Shown: positions 47,047-56,523, numbered from the stretch's first letter. The stretch: DNA of 64,000 nt from Litoribrevibacter albus (GCF_030159995.1 NZ_BSNM01000026.1:62001-126000), one strand, 5' to 3'. The notes: a model not told the origin generated them from the sequence alone. Program-made: numbers and translations.

Positions 47047-47412
47047 CTACTTGATAAGTAACTGGTTTTTGAGTGTTATCGGACGTTCTGTGTTGATGTC
47101 TTTTAACCAAATACGTTTGGTCAGGTAGATCGGTTTGGGCATTTTACGGCAGCGGTCAGGGGTAATTCGGTGAATGGCGAGGACGGTCATGTTGTCGGCT
47201 TCATTAAACTCAACGTCAAAGTCTTGCGGGGAGGTGCAGCCGCGACTGATGGCTTTGAAGTGGATAAGTAAGTGTTGCTCACTTTGCTCAAGGAAAATGG
47301 CATGAATAGGTTCGAGGGTGGAGGAGGATTGTGCCTGAGCACATCCTAAGATTGAGGTTAAAAGTAGAGCACTCATTAAGGCTATGGGGTGTTGTTTGAT
47401 CTTGTACATCAT
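47047..47412 (-). CDS. Small secreted protein, unknown
   Basis: 121 residues (an ATG one codon in is equally possible). The signal sequence ends SILGCAQA, which may be a lipobox. The mature part contains FKAISRGCTSPQDFDVEF and HRITPDRCRKMPKPI; the two cysteines likely form a disulfide. It lies between the barrel gene and the serine protease, same strand, but the gaps (53 and 91 bp) leave operon membership open. Confidence 0.6.
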   Translation of the reverse strand: MMYKIKQHPIALMSALLLTSILGCAQAQSSSTLEPIHAIFLEQSEQHLLIHFKAISRGCTSPQDFDVEFNEADNMTVLAIHRITPDRCRKMPKPIYLTKRIWLKDINTERPITLKNQLLIK

Positions 47413-47503
47413 CAGCTCCTGATCAAAAAAGCCAGGCGGTCAGGGACATGACCGCCTGATGCGTAATACACGCTAACGAAGGGTTCTAGAGAAGACGGTT
47501 AAG

Positions 47504-49357
47504 TTAGGACGGTTTACCCGATGATTTCTTTCCTTTGCGTGACAGGAACCGTAGACCCAGAAGGCTCAGTATTGAGAAGAACCAGATATCCGAACTGCCG
47601 CCACCTGAACTGCCATCGCCTGAGCTGCTTGAATCCGCGTTCGAATCTGCACCGGCTTCGGTTTTCTTGAAATTAACGCTGCTGATGCTGGCTTTGGCTT
47701 CAGCTGTGTTTGCAGAGTTTTTGCTGTATACCCAACCCACTTTGTGTTTGCCAGCGGTCAATGTGGTGCTGTGATGTTTTTCATCGGCTTTGGCTCGTGA
47801 GCCTGAAATGGTCAGTACAATCTCGCCATCGACCAGGAAGTGAATGGCATTCTCAGGTGCGTCGCCGGTCAGATTAATGTTGAATTCAAGAACCCCAGGG
47901 CCTTCGATTTCGGTCATTAATAACGAATCTTCGTCTTCATTGACCTGATCGCAGGAAAGTTCAAAACCGTCGCCAAGCACGTCTTCCGACCATTGAGTGT
48001 TGCCATCAAAGAACCACTCTTCATCGTCGATGCCTTCCATGCCGTCAAAGTCGTCACTTAACTCCAGTTTATCCAGCGCCAAACCAAAGAGTTCTACTTG
48101 TGCAGTGGGTGTTTCTGCGTCAGAGGACGAAATGCTCAAGACGCCTTCATGCTCTTCGCTGTCATTAGCCGAGAACGCGATATGAATTTCACACTCTTCT
48201 TCTGTGGCCAGTGTTTTGCCTTCACACTGATTGTCCGTCAGTTCAAAGTGCGTGGTGTTATCAAGACTGACGCCCTGTACGGTCAGTGCTTGGTCGGTGT
48301 CGTTGAACAGATAGAGAACGTCTTCTGCCTTATTGCCCTGACCTGTAGCGATTAAATCTACATAGGCAGGTAAATCGAATGCGGTGTTTTCGAAATCTGT
48401 GTCAGGGCTTTCGTCATCGGGATAATCCGTATCTGGATTATCGGTATCAGGAGTGTCGGTATCAGGCGTGTCGGTATCTCCTTCATCAGGTGACGGTCCG
48501 GTATTTTGATACGGTGGGATTTCCCCCGCTTGCGCCTTGGCAATCCACTCCTGGTAATTGGCGACTTTGGTGTATACGCCGAAGTAATCCGGTTGAGCAC
48601 AGCCTTCACCAAAGCTGACCACACCGGTTTGAATCCATTTGGAATCTTTTTGGAAGACTAATGGGCCGCCACTGTCACCCTGGCACGAGTCTTTGCCACC
48701 TTCGGCAAGACCTGCACAGACCATGTTATCGGTGATGTTGATGCCTAGTTTTTGATAATTGGTATTACAGGTGTCGTGGTCGGCCAGTGGTACTTGCACT
48801 TCATGCAAAATGTTCGGGAAATCTTCGCCGGTGGTGGAGCGGTTGCCCCAGCCCATGACGGTTAAGTTAGCGCCCACTGACAGTGCTGCCATGGTATCTG
48901 CAGTGGCGAGGGTCACAGGTGAACGCTTCGATGCGCCGCTTAGCTCAAGCAAAGCGATGTCATGGTCATCACCGTATTCGCTGTTCATGTAGATATTTTT
49001 AACGGTGAGGGTTTCTTCCTGTGTGCTCGTTTGATTGAGATCGTATTCGCTGACAACCACTTTTACACCTTGAGCGCTTTCGTTCTCAATACAGTGCGCG
49101 GCGGTAAGTACGTAGTTAGCGGCCACCAGACTGCCGCCACAGAAGTGTTGGCTGTCGCCGGCAGACTGAATGGATACCATCCAAGGGTAACTGTTGGCGA
49201 TGGCTTCCGATCCTCCGATGATTCGAATCATTCGGTTGGAATCTTTGCTGCTGTCTTTCGCTAGTTGAGGCGTCGTCTGAACGCTTGCGTGAGTATTTGC
49301 GGCCAAGGCCCCTGAAATTGCAACGGCTAACGCTGCTTTGCTAAAACGAGTGCTCAT
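47504..49357 (-). CDS. Trypsin-like secreted serine protease with GlyGly-CTERM tail
   Basis: 617 residues from the ATG at 49357 (GGAG upstream). Signal peptide ~1-24. The S1 catalytic triad is complete: H88 (TAAHC), D133 (DIALL), S229 (GDSGGP). After ~residue 300 comes a Thr/Pro/Asp repeat linker (DTDTPDTDTPDTD-type), then a choice-of-anchor-D-like beta domain (~350-420) and a jelly-roll-like domain. The end is Gly/Ser-rich, then a hydrophobic helix and a basic tail: a GlyGly-CTERM signal for rhombosortase. Probably exported by type II secretion and surface-linked. Divergent from DUF6502. Confidence 0.88.
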   Translation of the reverse strand: MSTRFSKAALAVAISGALAANTHASVQTTPQLAKDSSKDSNRMIRIIGGSEAIANSYPWMVSIQSAGDSQHFCGGSLVAANYVLTAAHCIENESAQGVKVVVSEYDLNQTSTQEETLTVKNIYMNSEYGDDHDIALLELSGASKRSPVTLATADTMAALSVGANLTVMGWGNRSTTGEDFPNILHEVQVPLADHDTCNTNYQKLGINITDNMVCAGLAEGGKDSCQGDSGGPLVFQKDSKWIQTGVVSFGEGCAQPDYFGVYTKVANYQEWIAKAQAGEIPPYQNTGPSPDEGDTDTPDTDTPDTDNPDTDYPDDESPDTDFENTAFDLPAYVDLIATGQGNKAEDVLYLFNDTDQALTVQGVSLDNTTHFELTDNQCEGKTLATEEECEIHIAFSANDSEEHEGVLSISSSDAETPTAQVELFGLALDKLELSDDFDGMEGIDDEEWFFDGNTQWSEDVLGDGFELSCDQVNEDEDSLLMTEIEGPGVLEFNINLTGDAPENAIHFLVDGEIVLTISGSRAKADEKHHSTTLTAGKHKVGWVYSKNSANTAEAKASISSVNFKKTEAGADSNADSSSSGDGSSGGGSSDIWFFSILSLLGLRFLSRKGKKSSGKPS

Positions 49358-49377
49358 CACGTTATTCTCCACTGTTC

Positions 49378-49422
49378 TTGCTGTTAATTGTCTTGCTGTT
49401 AATTGTTTTGCTATCAATTGCG
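49378..49422. repeat. Three 15-bp tandem repeats upstream of the protease
   Basis: Units TTGCTGTTAATTGTC, TTGCTGTTAATTGTT and a third diverged copy TTGCTATCAATTGC. They lie in the protease leader, 21 bp upstream of its ATG. Confidence 0.8.
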
Positions 49423-49475
49423 TGTTTTCGCTGTGCTTGGAAGACCACTTAGTTCACTGCGATCTGATTATTTGT

Positions 49476-49488
49476 GGGAAATATTCCC
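49476..49488. promoter_or_regulatory. Palindrome 1 of three: GGGAAATATTCCC
   Basis: Perfect 13-bp palindrome flanked by T on both sides, in the divergent protease/DUF6502 spacer. Likely operator of an unknown dimeric regulator. Confidence 0.6.
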
Positions 49489-49512
49489 TCTTTTGTTTTG
49501 TGTAAGATATGT

Positions 49513-49525
49513 GGGAAAATTTCCC
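49513..49525. promoter_or_regulatory. Palindrome 2 of three: GGGAAAATTTCCC
   Basis: Perfect 13-bp palindrome, centre 37 bp from the first copy. Confidence 0.6.
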
Positions 49526-49592
49526 TTGTCAAAGTTTCGCGACTAAAATATGTACAAATTCGACGAATGAATCACAGAAATGAGAATTGAGT

Positions 49593-49605
49593 GGGAATAA
49601 ATCCC
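49593..49605. promoter_or_regulatory. Palindrome 3 of three: GGGAATAAATCCC
   Basis: Same motif with one mismatch between the arms, centre 80 bp from the second copy. It ends 10 bp before the DUF6502 ATG, where binding would block initiation. Confidence 0.55.
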
Positions 49606-49615
49606 TCAAGGGGCT

Positions 49616-50542
49616 ATGATTGGCATTATGTCTGCTAAACCTCCTATCTCGACCGAAGCCGCAGAGCCACCAAAAGCGGTGTTACTGGCGCTGAAGAAGC
49701 TGCTCCGGCCTTTAGTGCGTCTTCTTTTGTCCTTCCAAATTACCCTGCCGTATTTAATTGAGTTGCTGAAACGTACCTATGTCGAAGTAGCTGAGGAGGA
49801 CTTTAAACTCGATAACAAGAAGCAAACAGACACCCGAATCAGTCTGTTGACGGGCGTTCATCGCAAAGATACCCGCCGGCTTCGCCATCCCGATCATCAC
49901 GAAGATATTCCTGAAGCGACCACCAGCATAGGTGCCCAGCTGGTGGCCCATTGGGTATCACAATCGGAGTATCTGGATGAGCAGGGAGAACCCAAGCGGC
50001 TCCCGCTTAAAGCAGAACAAGCGGGGGATGCTGATTTCGAATCTCTGGTGGCTTCAGTGTGTAAGCAAGACATTCGTGCGCGAGTGGTTCTTGATGAGTG
50101 GCAACGGTTAGGGATGGCTTCGTTAATCGATGGCAAGTGGGTTGAATTAAATAAAAAAGCCTTTATTGCCGACACCAGTCTGGATGAAAAAGCCTTTTTC
50201 TTCGGTATGAATCTATCCGATCATCTGGAAGCGGCCAGCCAGAACCTACGGTCCGATCGCCCACCCTTCATTGAGCGCTGTGTCTATTACGATGGCTTGA
50301 ACGATGACGCCATTCAGGAACTGCAACGCATGGCCGAAGCGCAGGGGATGGAGATGTTGCAGTCTCTGAATAAGCGCGCGCTTGAACTTCGGCAACAACA
50401 AGTGGGTGCAGAGCCATCGCCAGCAGAGCAATCGCCAGCAGAACCATCGGTAGCAGACTCATCAGGCCACTGCCAACGGATGAATCTGGGTTTTTATTTC
50501 TTCCATGAACGCGACAAAGAGCAAGATGATGTTCAGTCCTAA
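49616..50542 (+). CDS. DUF6502 family protein
   Basis: 308 residues from the ATG at 49616 with AAGGGG just before it (short spacing; an ATG four codons on is possible). LLRPLVRLLLSFQITLPYLIELLKRTYVEVAEEDFKLD and the TDTRISLLTGVHRKDTRRLR that follows define DUF6502, whose N-terminal part looks like a winged helix-turn-helix. The C-terminus has a Pro/Ala/Glu/Ser repeat. DUF6502 genes often sit next to DUF5666 genes, as here. Role unknown; DNA binding is inferred, and it might bind the palindromes upstream of itself. Confidence 0.75.
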   Translation: MIGIMSAKPPISTEAAEPPKAVLLALKKLLRPLVRLLLSFQITLPYLIELLKRTYVEVAEEDFKLDNKKQTDTRISLLTGVHRKDTRRLRHPDHHEDIPEATTSIGAQLVAHWVSQSEYLDEQGEPKRLPLKAEQAGDADFESLVASVCKQDIRARVVLDEWQRLGMASLIDGKWVELNKKAFIADTSLDEKAFFFGMNLSDHLEAASQNLRSDRPPFIERCVYYDGLNDDAIQELQRMAEAQGMEMLQSLNKRALELRQQQVGAEPSPAEQSPAEPSVADSSGHCQRMNLGFYFFHERDKEQDDVQS

Positions 50543-52061
50543 GCTGACTCAACTGCTCTGCGTATGCCTGTTGATATTGGTAGGCTGCGCTGCACCTCAG
50601 AATTTGTTGTCACAGAAAACCGATGTGAACCGTGGCGGTCAGACCACCAGTGAGAACACTGGCGGCATTGGTGGCACAGGCATCATCTCTGATGATGGAC
50701 ATTCCGGTGCTTCCGGGATCGGGGGGACCGGGCAAGTTGCGGATCGTGGTATCGGCGGAACAGGTCAGATTGCTGATCGAGGCATCGGTGGCACAGGACA
50801 AATTGCCGGCCCGGATCAACGTCTGGAGAATGGCATCGGTGGTACAGGCCAACAGGCTCATCTCGATACCAACTCCTCGGGTAATGGTTCGGGATCTGGT
50901 TCGGGCGGTACCGGCGGTATTGGTGGCACCGGCATTGTTGGAACCATTACCGGGTTTGGCAGTATCTGGGTCAATAATACGCACGTGACCTTTGACGACA
51001 GCACGCCCATTACCATCAACAAACAGCCGGCGACTGCGGGCGACTTTGAAATTGGCCAAGTGGTGGCGGTGACATCACTGCGACATCAGGAAGAGGCCAT
51101 CGATACCGAGAGCTGGCATTCTCCTCAAGAGGTGTTCTTTGGTGAGGCTCCAGCGGATCAGCCGAACACGACCTTCAAAGCCAAGTCCATCGATGTGATC
51201 TATGAGGTTGTGGGGCCGGTCAGTCAGGTGTTGTCGACAGATCATAAACTGAACGTGCTGAATCAGAATGTGTTCGTGACTGAGCGTACGGCGATATTGG
51301 ATCGACGTACCGGTAAGCCATTGTCGTTGGCTGAACTCTGCATCGATGATTACATTCAGGTGAGCGGCTTGAGACAGGCCGACGGCGGTATTGTTGCCAG
51401 TCGTCTGGATGTGGTGGAAGCGTCTTCACAAGTGGAATTAATCGGTGTCTTGTCTCAGTCGGAGGATGGGCAGTGGCGTATAAATGATCAAACGGTGGTG
51501 ATCGATGCTGCACTCCTTGCTATGGGAAGTGATCACCTGAATGACCGTGTCTTGATCTCCGGGGTAATGGATGATGATCAGATTGTCGTTGAGAGCATGG
51601 ATCAGGATTCCATTGAGCTGGTGTTTGAGCAGGTCAATGAGCTGATCTACGAAGGTTATCTGTTTGAAGATGATTTGGATGGCGCGATCAACGTTGGTGG
51701 TTATGAGTTCAGTTTGCCGGAGGTAATTGATCTTGGGGACGGCGATTGGGACGACGAACCGATTCGAATCAACGCCCAACAATTGGATGCGGGTGAGTAC
51801 GAAGCCTATGACGTTTGGGTCGATGAAAACGAGGTCTATCTGGACTTACTGCCTGACAGTGATTGGGATTCCCTTCAGGATGACCAGTATTTCGAGGATG
51901 ATGTATACGATGAGTCCTTTGAAGATGATTACTATGACGATGGTTCTTCCGACGACGGCTACTATGACGAAAGTTTTGAAGAAGAATATTATGAAGACGA
52001 ATACTATGAAGAGGTGTATTACGAAGATGAGGTCTATGAAGAAGACGTTTATCAGGAATAA
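50526..52061 (+). CDS. DUF5666 repeat lipoprotein with GIGGTG repeats and acidic tail
   Basis: 511 residues from the ATG at 50526 (21 nt of in-frame upstream is possible), overlapping the DUF6502 gene by 17 bp. Lipobox LLILVGC. Residues ~40-135 contain six GIGGTG units spaced 11-17 residues apart, then DUF5666 domains (GTITGFGSIWVNNTHVTFDD and GPVSQVLSTDHKLNVLNQNVFV). The last ~60 residues are almost only Asp, Glu, Tyr and Ser (DDYYDD-type runs). A surface-exposed, possibly metal- or matrix-binding lipoprotein; function unknown. Confidence 0.75.
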   Translation: MMFSPKLTQLLCVCLLILVGCAAPQNLLSQKTDVNRGGQTTSENTGGIGGTGIISDDGHSGASGIGGTGQVADRGIGGTGQIADRGIGGTGQIAGPDQRLENGIGGTGQQAHLDTNSSGNGSGSGSGGTGGIGGTGIVGTITGFGSIWVNNTHVTFDDSTPITINKQPATAGDFEIGQVVAVTSLRHQEEAIDTESWHSPQEVFFGEAPADQPNTTFKAKSIDVIYEVVGPVSQVLSTDHKLNVLNQNVFVTERTAILDRRTGKPLSLAELCIDDYIQVSGLRQADGGIVASRLDVVEASSQVELIGVLSQSEDGQWRINDQTVVIDAALLAMGSDHLNDRVLISGVMDDDQIVVESMDQDSIELVFEQVNELIYEGYLFEDDLDGAINVGGYEFSLPEVIDLGDGDWDDEPIRINAQQLDAGEYEAYDVWVDENEVYLDLLPDSDWDSLQDDQYFEDDVYDESFEDDYYDDGSSDDGYYDESFEEEYYEDEYYEEVYYEDEVYEEDVYQE

Positions 52062-52141
52062 ATACCTCTCGCTTCGCGCTTTCGTTTAAACTGCTAGCCT
52101 TGCTGCATTTTGGCAGTCTCTCTTTTCTTGGTTTATCTGGT

Positions 52142-52642
52142 ATGTCACTAAAGTATTTATCCGCTTACGCTCCTTCGGTTCAACAACAGGTTCAGGTGTT
52201 GCTGGATCAGAACCGGCTTGCTGACTTCTTATTGAAGAAGTATCCGAAACCGCATGATGTCACCAGTGACGGTGCCTTGAGAGATTACGCGATGGATTTA
52301 AAGAATCAGTTCATGCGTAAATCGAACCCGCTGAGCAAGGTAGCCTACGATAATAAGATTCATGTAGTGAACCATGCGCTGGGTTTGCATACCTATAAAT
52401 CACAGGTGCAGGGTGGCAAATTAAAAAGTAAAAATGAAATTCGTGTCAGTACCCTGTTTAAAAAATCGCCTGAGCCCTTATTAAATATGATTGTGGTGCA
52501 TGAGTTAGCGCATTTAAAAGAAAAAGATCACAACAAAGCGTTTTATAAACTCTGTGAGCACATGTTGCCTGACTACCATCAATTGGAATTTGAAAGTCGC
52601 TTGTATTTGACGCAAATCGAGTTTTTTGGCGCGATCTATTAG
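52142..52642 (+). CDS. YgjP/WLM-type metal-dependent hydrolase
   Basis: 166 residues from the ATG at 52142; a start 14 codons upstream is in frame but opens with hydrophobic residues not found in the family. The zinc motif VVHELAHLKEKDHNKAFY near residue 120 matches M48-like YgjP/DUF45 proteins, which have HELxHxxxxxHxxxF. Cytoplasmic. Substrate unknown. It follows the DUF5666 gene by 80 bp on the same strand. Confidence 0.8.
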   Translation: MSLKYLSAYAPSVQQQVQVLLDQNRLADFLLKKYPKPHDVTSDGALRDYAMDLKNQFMRKSNPLSKVAYDNKIHVVNHALGLHTYKSQVQGGKLKSKNEIRVSTLFKKSPEPLLNMIVVHELAHLKEKDHNKAFYKLCEHMLPDYHQLEFESRLYLTQIEFFGAIY

Positions 52643-52768
52643 TCATAAAATTCCCTGTTGTATCTACAACTGCAAGGTCTCGATAACGTAACTGGTTGAT
52701 CTGTCCGGTGTATTCAGAGGTGCCTCGGGGTACGTCTGTATCCAATGCAATTCTAGAGAGAGAATTTT

Positions 52769-54547
52769 ATGTTGTCCTGGCTTTGGTCTTTTATCAAACC
52801 CTATCGAACCCGGTTAGTAATTGCAGCCATTGCCCTGGTGGCAACGACGGCACTGACCTTATCGTTAGGGCAAGGCGTGCGGTTGATGTTGGATCAGGGC
52901 TTTGCTGCTCAGTCTTTGGATGGATTAGCCGACGCACTGTCGATGTTCGGGCTGATCGTGGTGGCGCTGTCTTTGGGGGCTTACTTCCGGTTTTACATGG
53001 TGTCCTGGATTGGTGAGCGTGTGGTGGCGGACATTCGAAAACGTCTGTATCAACATTTATTGAGCCTGCCGCCCAGTTTCTTCGAAGACAACCTCAGCGG
53101 TGAAATTCAAAGCCGCATTACTACCGATACAACCTTGCTTCAAACCGTCATCGGTTCTTCTTTCTCGTTCGCATTGCGGAACAGCTTAACCTTCCTGGGC
53201 GGCTTGGCATTGATGTTCTACAGCAATGTGAAATTGTCGCTGATCATGCTGATTGTTGTGCCTCTGATTGTGTTTCCGTTGATTTTCTTTGGCCGAAAGG
53301 TGAAGAAGCTGTCCCGCGAAAGCCAGGACAAAGTGGCGTCTGTCGGCGCCTGGGCTGGAGAGAGTCTTCAGAACATTAAAGTGGTGCAAGCCTTCACCCG
53401 TGAGGATCTGGTCAGTCAGCAATTCTCCGAAGCGGCCGAAGGGGCTTTTTCGGTGGCGCTTGAGCGTATCCGACAACGAGCCTTGTTGATTGCCTTGGTG
53501 ATGATTCTGGTAATGGGGTCGATTGCCGGAATGCTCTATGTGGGCGGCAGTGATGTGTTGTCGGGTGAACTGACCGCAGGTGAGTTAGGTGCCTTTGTGT
53601 TTTATGCGATCATGGTAGCGGCATCGCTCGCCGCTGTGACCGAAGTCTATGGGGAAGTGCAACGGGCCGCTGGTGCTGCCGAACGTATTCGGGAGTTACT
53701 GGGCACTGAGCCGGACATCTCTCCGATGGGGGATACGCAGGATCACAATGATCTATCTTCCGACCATCCGCAAGGCGCGGTGGTGTTTGATGAGGTGTCC
53801 TTCAGTTATCCATCACGTCCCGATCAGTTAGCCATTGATCAACTAAGTTTGTCGGTCAATAGTGGTGAACGGGTTGCATTAGTTGGCCCATCCGGGGCGG
53901 GCAAGTCCACTCTGTTTGATTTGCTGTTACGTTTCAGGGACCCCAAACAAGGGCGTATTTATATTGATGGGCAAGCCATTGATGCGATGGATACCAAAAC
54001 CTTGCGTTCCCAGTTTGCCTTAGTGCCTCAGCAGCCGGTGTTGTTCAGTACCTCGGTTTGGGAAAATCTGCGTTACGGGCGGCCGGAGGCTACCGAAGAG
54101 GAAATCATTGCTGCGGCGAAAGCGGCCCATGCTCATGAGTTCATCAGTCAGTTACCTGAAGGCTATCACTCGTTTTTGGGGGAACAAGGGGTGAAATTAT
54201 CCGGTGGTCAGAAGCAGCGATTAGCCATTGCCCGAGCCATTCTCAGAGACCCTAAAATTTTATTGTTGGATGAAGCCACCAGTGCTTTGGATGCTCAAAG
54301 TGAATACCTGGTTCAGCAAGCGTTAGATGAACTGATGCAGAATCGAACGACCTTCATCATTGCTCACCGTTTAGCGACCGTGGCGCACGTGGATCGAATA
54401 GCTGTGTTTGATCACGGAAAACTGGTGGACATTGGCACACATCAGACCTTGTTGTCTTCCTCTCCCTTATACGCTCGCTTGGCCGAGTTACAGTTTAATC
54501 AGAACCCGAGCAACGAGATTTCTGAACCGGCAAGTGTTACAGGCTAG
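52769..54547 (+). CDS. ABC exporter (fused permease and ATPase, MsbA-like half-transporter)
   Basis: 592 residues. The N-terminal ~310 residues hold six membrane helices with the exporter coupling-helix regions; the nucleotide-binding domain follows with Walker A GPSGAGKST (~374-382), signature KLSGGQKQR, Walker B ILLLDEATSALD and the H-loop IAHRLATV. It works as a homodimer pumping lipids, peptides or drugs outwards. The type resembles the lipid/multidrug exporters found singly in marine gammaproteobacteria; substrate cannot be assigned. Confidence 0.92.
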   Translation: MLSWLWSFIKPYRTRLVIAAIALVATTALTLSLGQGVRLMLDQGFAAQSLDGLADALSMFGLIVVALSLGAYFRFYMVSWIGERVVADIRKRLYQHLLSLPPSFFEDNLSGEIQSRITTDTTLLQTVIGSSFSFALRNSLTFLGGLALMFYSNVKLSLIMLIVVPLIVFPLIFFGRKVKKLSRESQDKVASVGAWAGESLQNIKVVQAFTREDLVSQQFSEAAEGAFSVALERIRQRALLIALVMILVMGSIAGMLYVGGSDVLSGELTAGELGAFVFYAIMVAASLAAVTEVYGEVQRAAGAAERIRELLGTEPDISPMGDTQDHNDLSSDHPQGAVVFDEVSFSYPSRPDQLAIDQLSLSVNSGERVALVGPSGAGKSTLFDLLLRFRDPKQGRIYIDGQAIDAMDTKTLRSQFALVPQQPVLFSTSVWENLRYGRPEATEEEIIAAAKAAHAHEFISQLPEGYHSFLGEQGVKLSGGQKQRLAIARAILRDPKILLLDEATSALDAQSEYLVQQALDELMQNRTTFIIAHRLATVAHVDRIAVFDHGKLVDIGTHQTLLSSSPLYARLAELQFNQNPSNEISEPASVTG

Positions 54548-54572
54548 CCTTATTGTTTCGGCCATTAGGTCA

Positions 54573-55112
54573 TTAGCCAATTTTATAGAGGTAAATGGGC
54601 GAGCGGTAAAAGTCACGAATCTGTTCACGACGGATGGCGTGATGTTGCGGCAAGGCGAAGTTGTTGCTGATCACAAATCGAGGGGATGAACCCGGTTCCG
54701 CAATGCGCTCTGCTATCTGTTGCATGGCTGATGGAAATAGATAGCAGAGTAAGGTGGCGTGCTCAGGCCAGGGCGATTTTAAGAAATCGGTTCGATGGAG
54801 CGTCAGGTTGTCTAATCGCAACAGCGATTTTAGACAGACACTGACGGCCCAGGGAATCCATGACACTTCATAGCCATAGACTTGCCGCTGTGGATACCGC
54901 TTGGCCAGTCGAATTGCCAGGTTTCCCCAACCGCTGCCGAGATCCACTAACGGGGTATCGTCCGTTTGATCGGCCATTGATTCAATGACTCGGTAGGCCT
55001 TAATAGAACTGGGCATGGGTGAAATGCCTGATTGAATGGTCCCAAACAGAATCAACACTATCACCAACAAGAGCAAAAGAACCAAGGCGATCATTAACGG
55101 AGAAATTGTCAC
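54573..55112 (-). CDS. Membrane-anchored class I SAM-dependent methyltransferase
   Basis: 179 residues. One N-terminal TM helix (~6-26). The Rossmann methyltransferase motif I is PLVDLGSGWGNLAIRLAKRYP, then VYGYEVSWIPW (motif II acidic residue) and TLHRTDFLKSPW. The family of short membrane-linked methyltransferases has no known acceptor. It converges with the ABC exporter gene. Confidence 0.8.
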   Translation of the reverse strand: MTISPLMIALVLLLLLVIVLILFGTIQSGISPMPSSIKAYRVIESMADQTDDTPLVDLGSGWGNLAIRLAKRYPQRQVYGYEVSWIPWAVSVCLKSLLRLDNLTLHRTDFLKSPWPEHATLLCYLFPSAMQQIAERIAEPGSSPRFVISNNFALPQHHAIRREQIRDFYRSPIYLYKIG

Positions 55113-55202
55113 GTACCTAGAGCCTGTAAAGTTTGAGGAACATAAGTGCAGGCAGTATCGGTCAATTTCTTCTGAAAGTTAAGGAACCTCTTAACAAGCC
55201 GT

Positions 55203-55403
55203 TTAAGATTGTTTTCGCAGCTGTGTGACTGTGTCTCCCCCTATGCCCCAGTTATCGGTATTGACCTCTTCAATGATCACAAAGGTGGTTTTGGGGTTCT
55301 TGTTCAGTACGTCCACCAGTAGTTGGGTGGCACCTTCAATCAGGGCCTGCTTTTGTTCCGGGGTTACACCTTCGTCGGTAATCTTAATGTTTACGTAAGG
55401 CAT
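55203..55403 (-). CDS. 4-oxalocrotonate tautomerase family protein
   Basis: 66 residues. Pro2 (MPYVNIKI) is the catalytic base once Met is removed; EGATQLLVDVLNKNPKTTFVIIEEVNTDNWGIGG is the family core, with an Arg near the end. Forms hexamers and tautomerises enols; the natural substrate here is unknown. It lies downstream of the EamA transporter gene on the same strand. Confidence 0.9.
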   Translation of the reverse strand: MPYVNIKITDEGVTPEQKQALIEGATQLLVDVLNKNPKTTFVIIEEVNTDNWGIGGDTVTQLRKQS

Positions 55404-55462
55404 CTTGTGTCTCCATGCTTTATTTCAATGATTGGTTTAAATGATTGTCTTAATTATTGGTT

Positions 55463-56476
55463 TTACTGATTGCTTGATGTGTTGTTGATAGAAACCGCCC
55501 GGTTAAAGTGTTTCCTTAACAAAAAGGGGGTAACGGGCTTCGCTTGGTTTGCCAGCCAGACTCCGAAACTGACCAGGCCAAAGGCACACAGTAAGGGTGT
55601 GGTTAAGGGTTCGTCGAAGATCACCGTAGATGCTACTCCGGCCAGAATCGGCACCAGTGCCATCATTGCGCCCATAGCTGGCGCACCAATGGTTTGAACC
55701 GCCCGAACGTATAACAACATCTGGATGATGGTCGCCATCACGCCTTGATAGAAGGCCTGCAATGCAATGTCTTTCCAAAGTGGGAGATGGCTTTGCATCG
55801 ACGTAACTAGCTCCATGCTGATCTGTTTTGGCAGCCAGATCAGATACACCGGCATGTACAGGCAGAAGGTGATCATCGCCAGACTGACCGTGGCCTGCCA
55901 AGGCGTAATCTGCCACTTGCTGAGTAATACCGAGTACAGTGCCCAGCACAAACCGGCCAGCACCACTAACCCGTGCCCCCAATGCAAACCATGTCCTTCG
56001 TGCAATGCTGACCCGGAATGCGTGGTGTTCCATGCTTGCCATAGAAGTATGCCAACGCCGATGGTGATGACCGTCAGGCCGAGCCACTTCTGTTTGGGAA
56101 TCGCAACCTTGAGCAAAGGAATCGATAAAATACTGATTGCCAGAGGCATTAATCCAGGTAACAGCACCGACGTGTGTGAGGCCGGTGTCGTTTCAAAGCC
56201 ATTAAAGGCAAAAAGTGCGTAAAGTAACGCGCCAATCAAACTGCTGACGATCAGTTTCGGTTGCCATAAACGAAAGCGAAATTTCCACCAGAGTGGCAGT
56301 AACACCAGGCTACAGGTGGTATAGCGAATGGCGATGACATCGTAAGGTGTCAGGTCGCTGATGCCACCTTGTCTGGAAACCAAAATAAACCCGGACCAGA
56401 TCAGAACCGCCAATATGGCACAAAGATAACCCGTCAATTTGGGGGAGTTAGATGGTTGAATCGAAAGGGTTGGCAT
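55463..56476 (-). CDS. EamA/DMT-family transporter
   Basis: 337 residues with about ten membrane helices in two EamA repeats (LCAILAVLIWSGFILVSRQG; GLHWGHGLVVLAGLCWALYSVLLSKW). Drug/metabolite-type exporter of the inner membrane, substrate unknown. It is divergent from a LysR gene, the usual sign that the regulator controls it. Confidence 0.88.
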   Translation of the reverse strand: MPTLSIQPSNSPKLTGYLCAILAVLIWSGFILVSRQGGISDLTPYDVIAIRYTTCSLVLLPLWWKFRFRLWQPKLIVSSLIGALLYALFAFNGFETTPASHTSVLLPGLMPLAISILSIPLLKVAIPKQKWLGLTVITIGVGILLWQAWNTTHSGSALHEGHGLHWGHGLVVLAGLCWALYSVLLSKWQITPWQATVSLAMITFCLYMPVYLIWLPKQISMELVTSMQSHLPLWKDIALQAFYQGVMATIIQMLLYVRAVQTIGAPAMGAMMALVPILAGVASTVIFDEPLTTPLLCAFGLVSFGVWLANQAKPVTPFLLRKHFNRAVSINNTSSNQ

Positions 56477-56523
56477 GATGATGACCTCAAATAGGAAGCT
56501 AGAAACTATATGAGGTATACTTA

